Below are positions 1-8,629 of a stretch of 64,000 bases of DNA, piece after piece; position 1 is the stretch's first letter, and each line of letters opens with the position of its first letter. The DNA lies in assembly GCF_014237865.1 (NCBI RefSeq), contig NZ_JACJUU010000006.1:124001-188000 (forward strand), given 5' to 3'. The notes below the pieces were generated by a model. The model was not told the origin of the DNA. It worked only from the letters and a program-made list of their open reading frames with translations, and ran no database searches. A program made the translations under genes and the position numbers. Source of the stretch: Pusillimonas minor (lineage in GTDB: Bacteria > Pseudomonadota > Gammaproteobacteria > Burkholderiales > Burkholderiaceae_B).

Positions 1-5
1 GTCCC

Positions 6-1229
6 ATGATTTCTCTTTCTGCCATAGAAACGCTGCTGGCGTGTTGTTTTGTGCTGGTGGCCGGTCGTGTCCTTACCAGTCGTGTCGGGGTGTTGGCCCG
101 CTACAGTATCCCCGACCCGGTTGTCGGCGGCATGCTGTTTGCGGTACTGGTGTTTTTGCTAACTGATTTTTCCGGGGTCACGGTGTCGCTCGAGGCCAAT
201 ATCCGGCCCACCCTGATGCTGATTTTCTTTGGCTGCGTGGGCTTGACGGCCAATCTTAAATTGCTTGCTGCCGGCGGGCCGCGACTGATTGCGTTTTTGC
301 TGGTGCTGGTTCCGTTCGTCATTTTGCAGAACGCGATTGGCCTGGGTATGGCCTGGCTGCTCGATTTGCATCCGCTCATGGGGCTTGTGGCGGGTTCAAT
401 TGCTTTGGTTGGGGGGCATGGTACCGGGGCGGCCTATGCCAGCAGCTTTGCCGACGTCAATAACATCCAGAACATCATGGCCTTGGCCATGACGGCTGCA
501 ACCATCGGCTTAGTGCTGGGGGGGCTTATCGGCGGCCCGGTGGCCGAACGCTTGCTGAAACGGCACAAATTAAAGGGCAGCTTAGATCCTGCCGATACGG
601 GTGTCGGGGCCAGTAATGCTGCCGCCGGCATCACCGACAGTACCAGTCAGATGCCGCCTGACTCGGGCAGTTATATCGTGTCGCTGACAGCAGCGTTTGT
701 GTGCTTGGCCGGGGGCATTGCGTTGGCCGAACTGGCCCAAGGCTGGCCTGTCAATATCCCCAATTTTTTGTGGTGCATGCTTATTGGTATTGTCATCCGT
801 AACCTGGGCGGCCGGTTGGGGCTAAAACTCGACGACCAGGCGACAGAAATGATCGGCACGCTTTCCTTGTCCATCTTTCTTGGGTTGACCATGATGACGC
901 TGGACGTGGACAGCGTACTGGCCTTGGCCGGCCCGTTGGCCATTATCTTGCTTGTGCAGGCAATTTTTGCCGCCATCTACGCCAGCCTGGTCGTGTTCAG
1001 GGCGCTTAAGAAAGACTATGAAGCGGCCGTTATTTCGGCCGCGTTCTGCGGGTTTTCTATGGGTGCGACGGCTACTGCCATCGCCAACATGCAGGCCCTG
1101 GTCCGGCGGCATGGCCCGGCGCCCGAATCGTTTATTGTGGTGCCGGTTACCGGGGCCTTCCTGGTCGACATCATCAACGTCACCGTCTTAACGACGTTCT
1201 TGTCGTTGCCCTTTGTCGGGGGGCTATAA
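6..1229 (+). CDS. gltS: Sodium/glutamate symporter GltS
   Basis: Predicted inner-membrane sodium-coupled glutamate carrier of 407 residues, the usual length for GltS. Hydrophobic segments fill two halves (about 5-180 and 220-405) separated by a polar loop near 185-220. The first half carries the family motif GGHGTG near residue 137, and the second half has the related stretch CGFSMGATATA. The gene stops one base before the start of the TAXI-type lipoprotein gene, so the two are almost certainly cotranscribed. The promoter lies outside the window. Family assignment is firm; glutamate as substrate is inferred from the family. Confidence 0.93.
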   Translation: MISLSAIETLLACCFVLVAGRVLTSRVGVLARYSIPDPVVGGMLFAVLVFLLTDFSGVTVSLEANIRPTLMLIFFGCVGLTANLKLLAAGGPRLIAFLLVLVPFVILQNAIGLGMAWLLDLHPLMGLVAGSIALVGGHGTGAAYASSFADVNNIQNIMALAMTAATIGLVLGGLIGGPVAERLLKRHKLKGSLDPADTGVGASNAAAGITDSTSQMPPDSGSYIVSLTAAFVCLAGGIALAELAQGWPVNIPNFLWCMLIGIVIRNLGGRLGLKLDDQATEMIGTLSLSIFLGLTMMTLDVDSVLALAGPLAIILLVQAIFAAIYASLVVFRALKKDYEAAVISAAFCGFSMGATATAIANMQALVRRHGPAPESFIVVPVTGAFLVDIINVTVLTTFLSLPFVGGL

Positions 1230-1230
1230 C

Positions 1231-2724
1231 ATGTTCAAGCGACTGCTTCTGGTTGTGGGTTGTCTTTTGCTGGCCGCGTGTGGCCGACAACCCGACGTCA
1301 GCACCTTGCGTACTGATATCGGGCAACGACTCGATGCGACTTATGGTGAAGGTGTTTTTAAAATCGTCGAACTCGACCGCAAGGGTTCTGCCACCGACAG
1401 TACGGCGCCTGAAGGCGAAGATCGCCGCGTGGTGTATTACGACATTGCGCTCGAATTTGAAAAAGACGTCACCCTCGATGCCTGGGATCGGCCCGGTGTG
1501 GCCTCGTTGGTGACGTTGCTGGGTGCCGGCCCACGCAGTATTTCTGGCGTTAAGTCTGGCGGTAACCTGGCCGGTGACCAGATCATTGCGCACGCCAGCG
1601 CTATCTATGCCAAAAATGCCGGCGGCCAGTGGGTTTTGGCAACGCCGCCCGGGGTCAGCAATGCGCAAGCGCCTGCTATCGATACCGGTGCGCCACCGCC
1701 GGTTTCCCGGCGTCTGCTCGACACGCTCGACGAAATATCCCGTTCGGTGACCCGCAGTAACTCGGGCGCCGGCGAGCGCATTGTGCAGCAAGAGCTGCAG
1801 CGCTCTGTTGCGCGCATTAATGGCCGCCTTAGCCGCATGCAGCAAGGCTACCCCTTGGCGGGTGGCCCCGACCGCGGTGAGTACGTGGCCTTTGCCAGTG
1901 CGTTGGCTGCATTGGCGCACGACGGTCAGGCAAAAATTACGCCGTTAATCACCGGTGGCAGCGTCGATAACATCGAAATGCTGCGTACCGGTGACGCCGT
2001 CATAGCGCTGGCCCAGGCCGATGCTGCCGATATGGCCTACGAGGGTGAAGGTCCGTTCTATTCAAAGGGGCCGTTTACCAACTTGCGTGCCTTGGGCGGG
2101 TTGTATCCCGAACTGGTTCATATCGTGGTTCGTGACGACCCGGCCTACCGGGGCGTACGCAGCCTGAAGGGCAAAAAGGTGGCGCTGGGCCCAGCGGGGT
2201 CTGCGGTGCGTACAACGCTCGAACATGTGCTCGACGCGCACGGCCTTCAGGCCGGTAAAGATTACACGGCAGTCGATATGCCGTTTACGGCGTCGTTGCC
2301 GGCGCTCACCGCCGGGGTTATTGACGCAACCGTGCATGTCATTGGTATCCCGGCTACGCCCCTGCGCGATGCCTTGGCCAAAGCGCCATTAAAACTGTTG
2401 CCGCTTGATGCGGCGGCCATCGAGGCATTAGTCGAAGACGAGCCTTCGCTTATGCCGTTGAATATCGCCCAGGGCGTTTACCCCAATCAGACAAAGCCCG
2501 TGGCTACGGTGGGTATGGCGGCGTTGTTGCTGACAACCACGGCATTAACCCGCGATGAGGCCATTGAATTGACCCAGCGCGTATTTCAGGCAGGCTACGA
2601 TCTGTTGGCTTATGGGTCGGCCCAGGGGGCGCAAGTGTCTGCGGCCAGTGCACGCATGGGGGTTACTGTACCGCTGCACGACGGGGCCGACGAGGCCTTG
2701 TCGGCGCTGGGTAACCGCCCCTGA
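1231..2724 (+). CDS. TAXI-family solute-binding lipoprotein with extra N-terminal domain
   Basis: Predicted 497-residue lipoprotein. I chose the ATG one base after the gltS stop because it gives a proper lipoprotein signal (lipobox LLAAC, Cys17) and has a G-rich ribosome site in the end of gltS; an upstream in-frame TTG at 1213 does not. Residues about 215-480 match the TAXI class of TRAP binding proteins (PLITGGSVDNIEMLRTGDA, FYSKGPFTNLRAL, VALGPAGSAVRTT, GVIDATVHVIG). The preceding 170 or so residues are an additional domain I do not recognise; ordinary TAXI proteins are about 320 residues. No DctQM membrane genes are nearby, and the only transporter partner in the unit is GltS. Substrate delivery to GltS is inference. 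Confidence 0.85.
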   Translation: MFKRLLLVVGCLLLAACGRQPDVSTLRTDIGQRLDATYGEGVFKIVELDRKGSATDSTAPEGEDRRVVYYDIALEFEKDVTLDAWDRPGVASLVTLLGAGPRSISGVKSGGNLAGDQIIAHASAIYAKNAGGQWVLATPPGVSNAQAPAIDTGAPPPVSRRLLDTLDEISRSVTRSNSGAGERIVQQELQRSVARINGRLSRMQQGYPLAGGPDRGEYVAFASALAALAHDGQAKITPLITGGSVDNIEMLRTGDAVIALAQADAADMAYEGEGPFYSKGPFTNLRALGGLYPELVHIVVRDDPAYRGVRSLKGKKVALGPAGSAVRTTLEHVLDAHGLQAGKDYTAVDMPFTASLPALTAGVIDATVHVIGIPATPLRDALAKAPLKLLPLDAAAIEALVEDEPSLMPLNIAQGVYPNQTKPVATVGMAALLLTTTALTRDEAIELTQRVFQAGYDLLAYGSAQGAQVSAASARMGVTVPLHDGADEALSALGNRP

Positions 2725-2726
2725 GT

Positions 2727-2767
2727 ATAATTTTTACTAATCAAAATTATTAAATTCATTATATTGA
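2727..2767. promoter_or_regulatory. Putative LysR-type operator upstream of the FAH gene
   Basis: AT-rich element with the dyad ATAATT-N12-AATTAT followed by a 17-base tail ending in TTATATTGA. It aligns without gaps to 20237-20277, with 34 of 41 positions identical and 23 of the last 24. That second copy sits between a LysR gene and its divergent target operon, so the most likely reading is a binding site for the same regulator. Binding itself is inferred. Confidence 0.65.
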
Positions 2768-2786
2768 TTTAGTTTTTTGCCTGGCC

Positions 2787-2833
2787 GAGAATCTCTTCAC
2801 TAAAAGTGTTGATCAATTTTTGAAGAGATTTTC
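2787..2833 (+). promoter_or_regulatory. Inverted repeat covering the FAH ribosome-binding site
   Basis: Arms at 2787-2799 and 2821-2833 pair over 13 positions with one mismatch or wobble (GAGAATCTCTTCA against TGAAGAGATTTTC) around a 21-base loop. The right arm contains the AAGAGA ribosome site of the gene starting at 2837. In RNA the arms could hide that site; in DNA they could equally be a regulator site. Confidence 0.5.
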
Positions 2834-2836
2834 GAT

Positions 2837-3688
2837 ATGAAGTTATGCCGGTTCTTTCCTGATCGTCTGGGTTTGGTCGAAGGCCAGACGGTTTACGATG
2901 TGACGCCCGCACTGGCCTGCGTGCCTCAGGCGACTTACCCGTACCCCTTGGGCGACCAACTGATTGCCCACTTGCCGGCGGTTATGGCCGAAGTACAACG
3001 CCTGAAGGCAACCGCGCCGGCACTGAACTTGAACGACCTGGCACTGCTGTTGCCTTTTGCCAATCCGGGCAAAATTATCGCGGCGCCGGTCAATTACAAA
3101 AAGCACTTGCAAGAAGTGCTCGACGACCCGAACCTGCATCACAACAACCAGATCAATCATATTGAGCGGGCCGGCCTGTTCTTGAAGGCGCAAAGTTCGT
3201 TGGTTGACCCCAGTGTAGGCATTACCCAGGCCTTGCCCGATCGTCGCACCGACCACGAGGTTGAGTTGGTGGTGGTAATTGGCAAAACTGCGCGCAATGT
3301 GTCGCGCAAAGAAGCGCTTGATTATGTGGCCGGTTATTGCGTGGGCCTGGATATTACGATTCGCGGCCCTGAAGAGCGCAGTATGCGTAAATCGCCCGAC
3401 ACCTACACGACCCTGGGCCCTTGGCTGACAACAGCCGACGAGTTACCGGATGCCGGTCATCTTGACCTGACACTGTCTGTTGACGACGAACCGCGTCAAT
3501 CGTCGAATACCTCGGAGTTGATCCTGGGTGTTGCTGCCCTGATCGAGTTTGGTTCGAAGTTTTACACGCTGCACCCCGGCGATGTGATTTTTACAGGGAC
3601 TCCAGAGGGCGTTGGCCCCGTACGCAGTGGTCAAACCATTCGGGCCAGCGTGCAGCATTTAGGCGAACTGATCGTAAACGTACATTGA
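2837..3688 (+). CDS. Fumarylacetoacetate hydrolase family protein
   Basis: Cytoplasmic 283-residue enzyme of the FAH superfamily, which hydrolyses C-C bonds of acylpyruvates such as fumarylpyruvate or decarboxylates related diketo acids. The metal site typical of the family is visible: E141 and E143 in DHEVELVVVIGK and D172 in VGLDITIRG, with the FTGTPEGVGPV loop near the C-terminus. It stands alone: an operator-like element and hairpin lie upstream and a terminator directly downstream. The shared operator with the hydroxylase operon at 20.3 kb suggests fumarylpyruvate or maleylpyruvate hydrolysis in a gentisate-type pathway. The exact substrate cannot be read from sequence. Confidence 0.85.
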   Translation: MKLCRFFPDRLGLVEGQTVYDVTPALACVPQATYPYPLGDQLIAHLPAVMAEVQRLKATAPALNLNDLALLLPFANPGKIIAAPVNYKKHLQEVLDDPNLHHNNQINHIERAGLFLKAQSSLVDPSVGITQALPDRRTDHEVELVVVIGKTARNVSRKEALDYVAGYCVGLDITIRGPEERSMRKSPDTYTTLGPWLTTADELPDAGHLDLTLSVDDEPRQSSNTSELILGVAALIEFGSKFYTLHPGDVIFTGTPEGVGPVRSGQTIRASVQHLGELIVNVH

Positions 3689-3710
3689 TTTTTACCGTGT
3701 GTTGTCGGGC

Positions 3711-3742
3711 ACAGCGCGCGCCAGACTGGCCGCGCTGTTTAT
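3711..3742 (+). terminator. Rho-independent terminator after the FAH gene
   Basis: Perfect 8-bp stem ACAGCGCG/CGCGCTGT (3711-3718 and 3731-3738), with a further GCC/GGC pairing inside, followed by TTTATT. It lies 22 bases after the FAH stop codon and just beyond the end of the convergent DUF481 gene. Confidence 0.75.
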
Positions 3743-3749
3743 TGGACGC

Positions 3750-4793
3750 CTACCACTTGATGCCCAGGCCCGTACTGTAAATAGACTGGTTGAGGCCGCT
3801 GCGCGAGCCGCTAACTTGATGGCGCGCGTATTTCAGGTATAGCGACAAGGTGCTGTTGACGTTGTATCGGGTGCCAACTTCGCCATTAATTGCAAAGTCG
3901 GTTTCGCCGTTAAACGATCGCAGCACTTCGCCGCGCGTGTACAGCTCGATTTCCTGGCCCATAAAGTAGCGTACGTAGTCCCAGCGCAGGCTGGCGGCGT
4001 AATCGTCTTCGCTATAGCCGTCTTTATACTTGTAGTGAACCCGGTTCAACAGGGCCGACACAGAAAACGACCCGAGCTCGTCATCCCAGAACTGGTAGCC
4101 GGGGCCGGTACCGTATGACACCTGGCGTGTCAGGTCTTCGACCTGGTCGCGTCGGTACGACACCCGGCCTTGCCAGAACGCTTTGCGGCTGATGAAGTGG
4201 TCAAGCGAGTATCCTGCACCGTAGTTATAGGTGCTGTCGGTGTCGTTTTCGCGGCTGCGAGTGTAGTCGGCCCCAAGACGATGTCGCCACATGCCATGGC
4301 GCAATTGGGCATGAGAATCCAGGGTGTAGTCTTTCGTGTCGGTCGAGGCAAATTTCTGGCTGGCAGCCAAGTCTATGCGACCGCTAAAGCTGGCCTCGTT
4401 CAGGAACGGGCGGGGGCGAACGACGCGTTTGATGCTGTCCAGAGCCACGGCCTGACTGACGGGCTCGGCGGCGTCGCCTTGTCGTGCCACACCGTTCAGG
4501 GTTACGGTGCCTGCCTCTGCCGCCACCAGCTTGGCCCGGTAGTCCCGTTGTAACGAGGTATCCCGAACGACCAGCGCTGTATCGCTGGACAGGGTTTTGA
4601 CGTCATTGAAGTTGATGCGTACATTGCCGCTGTAGGCGGTTTCGATGACCAGATAACCGGCATCGAGTGATTTGATTGTGCCTGTAAGGCGGTCGCCGTT
4701 ATTAAGCCAGACGGTGTCGGCGAAGGCGCTGGATGCAGAGAGCAGGGCGGTGAGTAAAAGTGATTTGGCGTAGTTGTGCTTTTGAAATGACAT
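3750..4793 (-). CDS. DUF481 (YdiY-like) outer-membrane protein
   Basis: Predicted 347-residue outer-membrane barrel of the DUF481/YdiY family. The chosen start gives a classical signal peptide (MSFQKHNYAKSLLLTALLSA, cleavage near SAFA-DT); an upstream in-frame start at 4853 would add 20 residues with no benefit. After the signal comes a small domain (DTVWLNNGDRLTGTIKSLD, about 27-90) often seen at the front of these proteins. Residues 140-347 alternate polar and aromatic strands (LRHGMWRHRLGADYTRSR, FWQGRVSYRRDQVEDL) and end in the sequence GLGIKW, as barrels do. Function is unknown. Confidence 0.82.
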   Translation of the reverse strand: MSFQKHNYAKSLLLTALLSASSAFADTVWLNNGDRLTGTIKSLDAGYLVIETAYSGNVRINFNDVKTLSSDTALVVRDTSLQRDYRAKLVAAEAGTVTLNGVARQGDAAEPVSQAVALDSIKRVVRPRPFLNEASFSGRIDLAASQKFASTDTKDYTLDSHAQLRHGMWRHRLGADYTRSRENDTDSTYNYGAGYSLDHFISRKAFWQGRVSYRRDQVEDLTRQVSYGTGPGYQFWDDELGSFSVSALLNRVHYKYKDGYSEDDYAASLRWDYVRYFMGQEIELYTRGEVLRSFNGETDFAINGEVGTRYNVNSTLSLYLKYARHQVSGSRSGLNQSIYSTGLGIKW

Positions 4794-4890
4794 TAGGGCG
4801 TGTGCGTTTTGCCTAAAAATAATAAGCAGTGAAATTATTAGTAAGCAAAACATTGTAGGCGCAACACAATATCATCGCAAATGCGGTCAG

Positions 4891-5985
4891 TTACTTGACC
4901 AGGGCAACAGATTTAACCTGTGCCCAGACAGGCTGACCAGGCTGCAGGCCCAGCATGGCTTGAGCGCGCTGCGTAATACGGGCGGTAAGGGTGATGTCGT
5001 TGCAACGTAGTTGCACCAATAGTTGTGACGGTTGGGTGTCGGGCGATACCGAAACCACTTCGCATGGCAGGTGGTTCTGGATGCTGGTGTGCTCGGGCTT
5101 GCCTTGTGTAATGCTGACGTCGCGCGCCAGCACAAGCAGTCGCACCTCTTGCCCTACCGTAAGACTGCTTTGCGATACCCAGAAATCTGCCGGCCCAAGG
5201 GTGATCCGGGCCATTTGCCATTCGGTATGCAGGCTGGCTACGTGCCCGATCAGTACGCTTCCTGCGTCGTTACCCGCAATAAGGGCGGGCTCGGCATTGC
5301 CAAGTACGTCGTGTATAGGCCCCGAGGCAATAACACGACCGTGTTCAAGCGCGACTACATGGTCGGCGAGCCGTTGCAGTTCGTTGGCCGAATGGGTCAC
5401 GTAAAGCATGGGCAGCTTCAATTGGTCGCGCAGCTTTTCAAGCCAGGGCATGACCTCGTCCCGGCGGGCCTGGTCAAGGGCCGACATGGGTTCGTCGAGC
5501 AGCAGAATACGTGGGCCGCACGCCAGCGCCCTTGCAATGGCAACGCGCTGGCGCTCGCCGCCCGACAGCCCCGCCGGGTGCCGTTGCAGCAGGTGGCCTA
5601 TACCCAAAAGCGTTATGGCGGTGTCCAGCAGGCTGGACGATTGGGGCGTCTGACGTCGCTTTAGCCCAAACTGCAGGTTGTCGTGAACGTTCAGGTGCTC
5701 AAACAGGCTGGCTTCCTGGAAGACATAACCCAGCAAACGTTTATGGGTTGGCACAAAAAGCTGCTTGCCGCTGTCTTGCCAGACTTCGTCGCCAATGACT
5801 ATTTTGGCGTGATCTGGATGCTCAAGGCCCGCGACGCATCGCAACAGACTGGTTTTACCCGAACCCGATACCCCATAAATAACCGTAATGCCTTGCCCCG
5901 GCAGCGTCAGGTCGACCTGTAACCTGAACCCTTTTCTGGATAGTTCGATATTGACAAGCAGCGATGAGGTGTCGTGTGGCGTCAT
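4891..5985 (-). CDS. modC: Molybdate ABC transporter ATP-binding protein ModC
   Basis: Cytoplasmic ATPase of the molybdate importer, 364 residues, normal for ModC. Walker A is GVSGSGKTS near 38, the signature LSGGERQRVAIARAL near 141, and Walker B ILLLDEPMSALD near 160, followed by the switch histidine in YVTHS. The C-terminal 70 residues (CEVVSVSPDTQPSQLLVQL onwards) are the molybdate-binding MOP domain typical of ModC, which separates it from sulfate and iron transporters. It is last in the leftward modABC operon, 15 bases after modB. Molybdate import matters here because the window encodes a molybdenum hydroxylase (HmfABC). Confidence 0.93.
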   Translation of the reverse strand: MTPHDTSSLLVNIELSRKGFRLQVDLTLPGQGITVIYGVSGSGKTSLLRCVAGLEHPDHAKIVIGDEVWQDSGKQLFVPTHKRLLGYVFQEASLFEHLNVHDNLQFGLKRRQTPQSSSLLDTAITLLGIGHLLQRHPAGLSGGERQRVAIARALACGPRILLLDEPMSALDQARRDEVMPWLEKLRDQLKLPMLYVTHSANELQRLADHVVALEHGRVIASGPIHDVLGNAEPALIAGNDAGSVLIGHVASLHTEWQMARITLGPADFWVSQSSLTVGQEVRLLVLARDVSITQGKPEHTSIQNHLPCEVVSVSPDTQPSQLLVQLRCNDITLTARITQRAQAMLGLQPGQPVWAQVKSVALVK

Positions 5986-6000
5986 GGGTGATGGGCCGGG

Positions 6001-6684
6001 TCAGGGCAGCACGCGGGCATTGTTTTTGCGCAGGGCGGCCAGCGCAAGCAGCACAATAAAAGAGAACACCAGCATGCCGCCTGCCAGCCAATGCGCCTGG
6101 GTGTATTCCATGGCCTCGACATGACCGTAAATTTGGGTGGATACAACGCGTGTCTGCCCGGGGATATTGCCCCCGATCATGAGCACTACGCCGAATTCGC
6201 CCACGGTATGGGCAAAGCTGAGTATGGCGGCCGTTAGCATGCCGCTACGTGCTTGCGGAAGCGCAACCGTGAAGAACGCGTTAAGCGGGCTGGCGCCCAG
6301 GGTGGCGGCCACTTCCATGGGGCGACGGCCCATGGCCTCGAAGGCATTTTGGATGGGCTGAACCGCAAAAGGCAGGGAAAAGATAATAGAGCCAATGAGC
6401 AAGCCGGTGAAGGTAAACGACAAGACACCCCACCCCATGGCCTGCGTGAACTGGCCCAACGGTCCGTTGGGCCCCATGGCAACCAGCAGGTAAAAGCCCA
6501 ATACGGAAGGCGGCAATACCAGGGGCAAGGTGACCAGCGCATGGATGGGGGCACGCAACCCCGATGCCGTGCGCGTTAGCCACCAGGCCAGCGGCGTAGC
6601 AATCACCAGCAGCACCAGGGTGGTTAATGCCGAGAGTTCGAGGGTCAGCCAAATGGCTTGCCGGGCTGCGTCATCAAACATCAT
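6001..6684 (-). CDS. modB: Molybdate ABC transporter permease ModB
   Basis: Inner-membrane permease of 227 residues with about five transmembrane helices. It shows the family hallmarks: [21 protein letters not shown] at the N-terminus, and the cytoplasmic coupling (EAA) loop [21 protein letters not shown] near 140. It lies between modA (20-base gap) and modC (15-base gap) on the same strand, so the three form one operon. An alternative start one codon later is possible. Confidence 0.93.
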   Translation of the reverse strand: MMFDDAARQAIWLTLELSALTTLVLLVIATPLAWWLTRTASGLRAPIHALVTLPLVLPPSVLGFYLLVAMGPNGPLGQFTQAMGWGVLSFTFTGLLIGSIIFSLPFAVQPIQNAFEAMGRRPMEVAATLGASPLNAFFTVALPQARSGMLTAAILSFAHTVGEFGVVLMIGGNIPGQTRVVSTQIYGHVEAMEYTQAHWLAGGMLVFSFIVLLALAALRKNNARVLP

Positions 6685-6704
6685 GCCGTCAAAGAAACAC
6701 CATG

Positions 6705-7472
6705 TCAGGGGGTGGTGCCTAAACCATAACCATAACTGCGAATGACGTCATGGGCGGCTTGGCTTTGCAGAAACTTTAGTAACGCCAGCGCGGCAGGGTT
6801 GTTTTTGCCCCGCGCCAGTACGACAGCGTCCTGGCGGATTGGGTCGTAGAGGGCTTGGGGAACAACCCAGCTTGAGCCAGGCTGTGTTTGGCCCGGTGCG
6901 CTGACTTGCGATAGGGCAACAAAACCCATGAGCGCGTTCTCGGTGGCGACAAACTGGTATGCCTGACCAATGCTTTCGCCCATAACCAGCCTGGGCTCTA
7001 GCTGTTCGTATACGCCGAGGGCTTGAAGCGTTTGCTGCGCGGCAAGGCCGTAGGGCGCCAGTTTTGGGTCTGCCATGGCAATTTTGCCGGTTTGCACTTG
7101 TTTCAAGACATCGCCTTTGTCGTCAACGACGGACGGGCGCCGGCTGTACAACACCAGTTTGCCCACAGCGTACGTGGTTCGGGTCGGGGCCAGCGCCAGA
7201 CCGTCTTCAACAAGTTTTGCAGGCGTCTTTTCGTCGGCGGCCAGCAGAACATCGAAGGGTGCGCCGTTCTTGATCTGGGCGTAAAACCGCCCGGTAGACC
7301 CAAATGCCAGTGCCGCCGTGTAACCGGTTTCGGCTTCGAAAAGCGCCGCGATTTTTTGCATGGGCGCGGTAAAGTTGGCCGCAACGGCGACGGCAACCGA
7401 CTGCGCGGTTGCGGCTTGGGTGCCCGCCAGGGCCAGAAGGGTTGCCGACGCGAGCCGACGAAAGAGTTTCAT
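6705..7472 (-). CDS. modA: Molybdate ABC transporter substrate-binding protein ModA
   Basis: Periplasmic binding protein of 255 residues that captures molybdate for ModBC. The start was placed at the ATG that opens a clean signal peptide ([20 protein letters not shown], cleavage after TAAT-AQ); the frame stays open far upstream but that extension is not protein-like. Recognisable ModA features are [19 protein letters not shown], the oxyanion-binding [12 protein letters not shown] and [18 protein letters not shown] near 60-90, and SYGYGLG at the C-terminus. First gene of the leftward modABC operon, whose promoter should lie in 7473-7574. Confidence 0.94.
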   Translation of the reverse strand: MKLFRRLASATLLALAGTQAATAQSVAVAVAANFTAPMQKIAALFEAETGYTAALAFGSTGRFYAQIKNGAPFDVLLAADEKTPAKLVEDGLALAPTRTTYAVGKLVLYSRRPSVVDDKGDVLKQVQTGKIAMADPKLAPYGLAAQQTLQALGVYEQLEPRLVMGESIGQAYQFVATENALMGFVALSQVSAPGQTQPGSSWVVPQALYDPIRQDAVVLARGKNNPAALALLKFLQSQAAHDVIRSYGYGLGTTP

Positions 7473-7574
7473 GGGTATACTCAAAACGCTGAAAATCAGT
7501 AGCGCAATCCTATCATTTGCACGCCGCAACACGCTATTTGTGCGTGGCAGCTTATATAAAACAGGGGGAAGTCC

Positions 7575-7757
7575 ATGACATTTGGCAAATTGATACGCTC
7601 TATCGCCGCCGTGCTGGCACTTGGCTTTGTGCTGGCTGGTTGCCAAGAAAAAGAAGGCCCCGCCGAGCGCGCGGGTAAAGAGCTTGACAAGGCCGCGGCG
7701 TCGGTGGGTTCGGCCATTGAAAACGCCGGGCAAAAAATGCAAGACGCGGCAAAGTAA
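7575..7757 (+). CDS. Small lipoprotein
   Basis: A 60-residue protein with a lipoprotein signal ending in VLAGC (Cys23) and a strong ribosome site (AGGGGGA) eight bases before the ATG. The mature part is short, charged and helical (GPAERAGKELDKAAASVGSA, then IENAGQKMQDAAK), resembling entericidin-like or LEA-like periplasmic peptides. It is a single-gene unit, divergent from modA, ended by the strong terminator at 7792-7831. Function unknown. Confidence 0.75.
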   Translation: MTFGKLIRSIAAVLALGFVLAGCQEKEGPAERAGKELDKAAASVGSAIENAGQKMQDAAK

Positions 7758-7791
7758 TGTTGCCGGCGTCTGGCGTGGCGCAAGCCACGTA

Positions 7792-7831
7792 AAAAAGCCT
7801 GCCGGGTTCATCAGCCCGGCAGGCTTTTTTT
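7792..7831. terminator. Bidirectional terminator between small lipoprotein and fasciclin gene
   Basis: Perfect stem: AGCCTGCCGGG pairs with CCCGGCAGGCT around an 8-base loop, with A-runs on the left and T-runs on the right. It can therefore end transcription of both convergent genes. Confidence 0.9.
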
Positions 7832-7880
7832 GGGATATCCAGGGGTAGATATCCCTTCATCAACGTGGGGTACGCGCCGG

Positions 7881-8336
7881 TTACTTGGGCATAATCACTG
7901 CGTCAATGACATGAATCACGCCGTTGTCGGTGTTGATGTCGGTCTGGACAACATTGGCGCCGTCAACCATGACTTTGCCGTCTTTAACCGACACGGTCAG
8001 CGGGCTGCCTTGTACTGTGGGCACCTGGCCGGGCTTGACGTCAGCCGCCATGACCTTGCCGGCCACAACGTGATACGTCAATACCTTGGTCAAACCGGCT
8101 TTGTCTTTAAGCAGGGCGTCAAGCTGGTCTTTGGGGATTTTGGCAAAAGCCTCATCGGTTGGGGCAAAAACCGTGAAGGGGCCCGGCCCCTTCAGGGTGT
8201 CGACCAGGTCGGCGGCCTGAACGGCGGTGACCAGGGTGTTGAAAGAACCAGCGGACTTGGCGGTGTCGACAATGTCTGCGGCATGTGCGGAACCCAGGGC
8301 AAGGGCCAGTGAGGCACCCATCAGAAAGCGTTTCAT
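7881..8336 (-). CDS. Secreted fasciclin-domain protein
   Basis: 151 residues: a signal peptide (cleavage after GSAHA) and one complete fasciclin (FAS1) domain. Both conserved FAS1 boxes are present, [15 protein letters not shown] near 55-70 and the C-terminal [16 protein letters not shown]1 proteins are extracytoplasmic adhesion or surface proteins; the role in bacteria is rarely known. A good ribosome site (AAGGAGT) lies before the ATG. It is a single-gene unit, with a 293-bp region shared with brnQ upstream. Confidence 0.9.
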   Translation of the reverse strand: MKRFLMGASLALALGSAHAADIVDTAKSAGSFNTLVTAVQAADLVDTLKGPGPFTVFAPTDEAFAKIPKDQLDALLKDKAGLTKVLTYHVVAGKVMAADVKPGQVPTVQGSPLTVSVKDGKVMVDGANVVQTDINTDNGVIHVIDAVIMPK

Positions 8337-8629
8337 CGTTCACTCCTTGTTCGTTGCGAGACGGCGGGGCGGTGTGTGGCTGCCTGTTGCCGTCGCGTCA
8401 GGTTGAGTCCGTTTCATATGAACTGGACGAGCCCTTAATTTAAGGTCCCTTTCAGCTAGTGTCCATAGTTTGTGCTAGACAAGGCTAAACAAAACGGTTC
8501 AATAGCTGTTCAATATCTCTTAAAAATCAAGCAAGTGAAACAAGATGAATACATCTGTGCTGATGCCGCTTTGTGCCGGTTAACCAAGGCTTGCGCTAAC
8601 ATTCGCGCAAGCCACTGAAATTTTTCTAC

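Noticed and set aside
5032-5664. 210-codon plus-strand frame inside modC.
   Set aside because: ModC motifs on the minus strand are complete; the plus frame is a shadow of them.
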